Below, in pieces: positions 62,261 through 64,000 of a DNA stretch of 64,000 bases (its first letter is position 1; each line of letters begins with the position of its first letter). The notes beneath the pieces were generated by a model. The model had not been told where the DNA came from. It did no database searches and saw only the letters and a program-made list of their open reading frames with translations. Both the position numbers and the translations under genes were made by a program. The DNA comes from Clostridiales bacterium UBA1206 (GTDB lineage: Bacteria > Bacillota > Clostridia > Oscillospirales > CAG-382): contig DBXS01000026.1 of the NCBI GenBank assembly GCA_002310055.1, positions 52,186-116,185 on the forward strand. The letters run 5' to 3'.

Positions 62261-63532
62261 TTGAAAAGAGTATTTTGCGCCATTTTTGCAGTTATCCTCG
62301 TAATGTCCGTTTTCGGCCTCGCTTCGTGCAAATCGCATGAATCTTCCGATTTTTCGGTGACCGACGAGACCGCCGCCATCGATTATTCCAAATACGCCGG
62401 AATAACCATCAACGTTTATAACTGGGGCGAATACATTTCCGACGGCACCGAAGATTCGGTAGACGTCAACTACGAGTTCACCAAACTCACCGGCATAAAA
62501 GTCAACTACACCAACTTTTCCACCAACGAAGATATGTATTCAAAGCTCAAGAGCGGCGCCAGCGCCTACGACGTGATCATCCCTTCGGATTATATGATCC
62601 AGCAGCTCATAGACGAGGGAATGATTCAGAAACTCAACTTCGATAATATTCCCAACTATAAATATATCGAAGACGAATTCAAAGGCCTTTATTTCGACCA
62701 GACCAACGAATATTCCGTGGCTTATAACTGCGGCATGGTCGGCATTATCTACAACACCGAACTCGTCGACTATACCCCCGAGACCTGGGATATACTCTGG
62801 GACGAAAAACTCAACGACCAGATCCTTATGATAAACAACCCGCGCGACGCTTTCGGCATAGCGGAATTCAAGCTCGGCTTCAGCGTGAACACCACCGATT
62901 TCGACGAGCTCACCAAAGCCAAGGACGAACTGCTCAAGCAGAAGCCGCTGGTCAAAGCTTACGTAATGGATGAGATATACAACAAGATGGAAAGCGGCGC
63001 CGCCGCGGTTTCCGCATACTACGCAGGCGACTATCTAAGCATGTACGAAAACAACGACAAGCTCGCATTCGTGTACCCCAAGGAAGGCACCAACATATTC
63101 GTCGACGCCTGCTGCATCCCCGCTTCTGCGGAGCATAAAGAAGCCGCCGAACTCTATATCAACTTCCTCTGCGACCCCAACGTGGCGGTCTGCAACGCCG
63201 AAAAGATCTGCTACCGCAGCCCCAACAAAGCGGTGCTCGAAAACGAAGAGTATCAGGAATTCCTCGCAGATCTCCACGACGACGCTATGGATATCCTGTA
63301 TCCCGACCTTACCGAACTGTATCCTGACAAAGACACCGACGATTTCTATTTCCACCGTCTTCCTTCCGAAGCTATCAGCAAAATGACGTCTCTGTGGTCA
63401 GAACTCAAGATCACCAGTACCGAAGACTCCGATTCCGGCGCTCTCTACTGGATAAGCGGCGCGTTCATAATCGCGATCATCGCTGTGTTCGTACTGCTCA
63501 AAATCAGAAAATCAAAACGTGAACATGAATAA
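62261..63532 (+). CDS. potD: Spermidine/putrescine-binding lipoprotein with a C-terminal membrane helix
   Basis: This 423-residue protein starts with a TTG supported by AAAGGAG. A lipoprotein signal ends GLASC. The PotD features include INVYNWGEYISDG, the YDVIIPSDYMIQQLIDEGMIQKLN region, VAYNCGMVGIIYNTEL and the GEGDYL-like YYAGDYLSMY site. Usual PotD proteins end after about 350 residues; here the C-terminus continues into SGAFIIAIIAVFVLLKIRKSK, a membrane helix, so the protein may be fixed at both ends. It is separated from potABC by the Dlt-like module. It overlaps the next gene by eight bases. Confidence 0.92.
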   Translation: MKRVFCAIFAVILVMSVFGLASCKSHESSDFSVTDETAAIDYSKYAGITINVYNWGEYISDGTEDSVDVNYEFTKLTGIKVNYTNFSTNEDMYSKLKSGASAYDVIIPSDYMIQQLIDEGMIQKLNFDNIPNYKYIEDEFKGLYFDQTNEYSVAYNCGMVGIIYNTELVDYTPETWDILWDEKLNDQILMINNPRDAFGIAEFKLGFSVNTTDFDELTKAKDELLKQKPLVKAYVMDEIYNKMESGAAAVSAYYAGDYLSMYENNDKLAFVYPKEGTNIFVDACCIPASAEHKEAAELYINFLCDPNVAVCNAEKICYRSPNKAVLENEEYQEFLADLHDDAMDILYPDLTELYPDKDTDDFYFHRLPSEAISKMTSLWSELKITSTEDSDSGALYWISGAFIIAIIAVFVLLKIRKSKREHE

Positions 63533-64000
63533 AAAATATTATAAGACGTTAGTTTTTACAATAATTATCGCGTTGCTCCTCTCGATATTCGCCGGCTGCT
63601 CCAAGGATCCTGCGGACGTTTCTTCCGGCGCTGATGATTCCGCCGCCGATCAAAGTGAAGAATCTTCCGCAGAGGAAGGGAAGATACGCGTTGAGATCGC
63701 CGATCAGACCTTTTGGGTGAACGCCGTAAACGTATCCGCCGGAACGGAAGACGAAGCGCTGCTGTACGACAGAGATTACCGCGACGAAAACGGCCCGGTG
63801 CTTTACGTTAACGGATCTGCCGCGGGACGCACGCTCATAAGCGTCAAACTTGCGTTCAAATACGGTTCGCCCGATTATTCCGTGATATCGAGCGAAGTAG
63901 GCGCACACGAAGACGTAAAAATGCCGATTCCGGTCAACGGTTTCGTACTTTCGGTAAGCACTTCCGCGCTGCCGGAAGGTTACAAACCCAACAGCGTGTC
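63525..64000 (+). CDS. Partial lipoprotein gene, truncated by the window edge
   Basis: The ATG at 63525 lies inside the last codons of potD. The protein begins MNKKYYKTLVFTIIIALLLS, then a lipobox ending FAGC, and an acidic Ser/Asp linker. The readable part covers 158 residues with no stop and has beta-type segments (RVEIADQTFWVNAVNVS, VLYVNGSAAG). Function is unknown. It continues the pot operon. Confidence 0.78.
   Translation, partial: MNKKYYKTLVFTIIIALLLSIFAGCSKDPADVSSGADDSAADQSEESSAEEGKIRVEIADQTFWVNAVNVSAGTEDEALLYDRDYRDENGPVLYVNGSAAGRTLISVKLAFKYGSPDYSVISSEVGAHEDVKMPIPVNGFVLSVSTSALPEGYKPNSV

Noticed and set aside
1..64000. tRNA or rRNA genes, CRISPR arrays, IS elements or prophage genes
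   Set aside because: No cloverleaf, rRNA core sequence, regularly spaced repeats, transposase or integrase was found on either strand.

Overview
The window looks like a chromosomal segment of an anaerobic, Gram-positive, endospore-lineage Firmicute (class Clostridia, probably an uncultured gut-type lineage). The evidence is: strong AGGAGG-type ribosome binding sites; many vegetative promoters close to TTGACA-N17-TATAAT; many lipoproteins with a lipobox and no outer-membrane genes; a T-box leader in front of thrS; a ZTP riboswitch in front of purE; and a sporulation sigma factor of the SigG type. Coding density is high, base composition is fairly balanced, and I see no rRNA, tRNA, insertion sequence, prophage or CRISPR array.

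Layout. 0-5.2 kb (+): a BMP-family lipoprotein, an ATPase and two permeases, forming a nucleoside-type ABC importer. 5.2-16.2 kb: a carbohydrate island with 4-alpha-glucanotransferase (-), a secreted GH53 galactanase lipoprotein (+), a maltodextrin-type ABC importer (binding protein, two permeases, ATPase; +), a GH13 amylase lipoprotein (-) and a small GlsB/YeaQ protein (-). 16.6-32.7 kb (-): one long purine/one-carbon operon read right to left, promoter, ZTP riboswitch, purE-purC-purF-purM-formate channel-purN-purO-purH-purD-purL-glyA-fhs-guaA. 32.9-41.7 kb: CCA-adding enzyme, lipoprotein and polysaccharide deacetylase, a small Cys-rich protein, T-box plus thrS, bioY, a CapA-like lipoprotein with zinc-ribbon-like repeats, and a beta-propeller-like lipoprotein. 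41.8-44.1 kb (+): ECF-like sigma factor, membrane anti-sigma-like protein and a second lipoprotein related to the one at 40.6-41.7 kb. 44.1-52.6 kb: sodium/solute symporter, 5'-nucleotidase-type phosphoesterase, FucO-type dehydrogenase, sigG, and a membrane protein/response regulator/histidine kinase operon. 52.8 kb to the end (+): a long operon starting with potABC, continuing with a transglutaminase-like protein and a Dlt-like set (adenylating ligase, carrier protein, MBOAT acyltransferase, SGNH-fold protein), then a lipoprotein, potD and a further lipoprotein cut by the window edge.

How the genes work together. The purine operon joins de novo IMP synthesis to one-carbon supply. Formate enters by the FNT channel, Fhs makes 10-formyl-THF, GlyA makes glycine and methylene-THF, and PurN and PurH use the formyl groups. 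A ZTP sensor at the front would switch the operon on when formyl-folate is short. Several steps are non-standard: IMP cyclohydrolase is the PurO type normally associated with archaea, PurF lacks every visible glutaminase determinant including Cys1, and GuaA lacks its glutaminase domain, so both may depend on ammonia or on separate subunits.

The most novel-looking locus is the polyamine-transporter operon at 52.8-64 kb. A Dlt-like acyl-activation/transfer module and a transglutaminase-fold protein sit between potABC and potD with gaps of only 3-27 bases. The ligase lacks the Cys characteristic of D-alanine-specific DltA, and the SGNH protein has Cys in place of the nucleophilic Ser, so the transferred group and acceptor are unknown.
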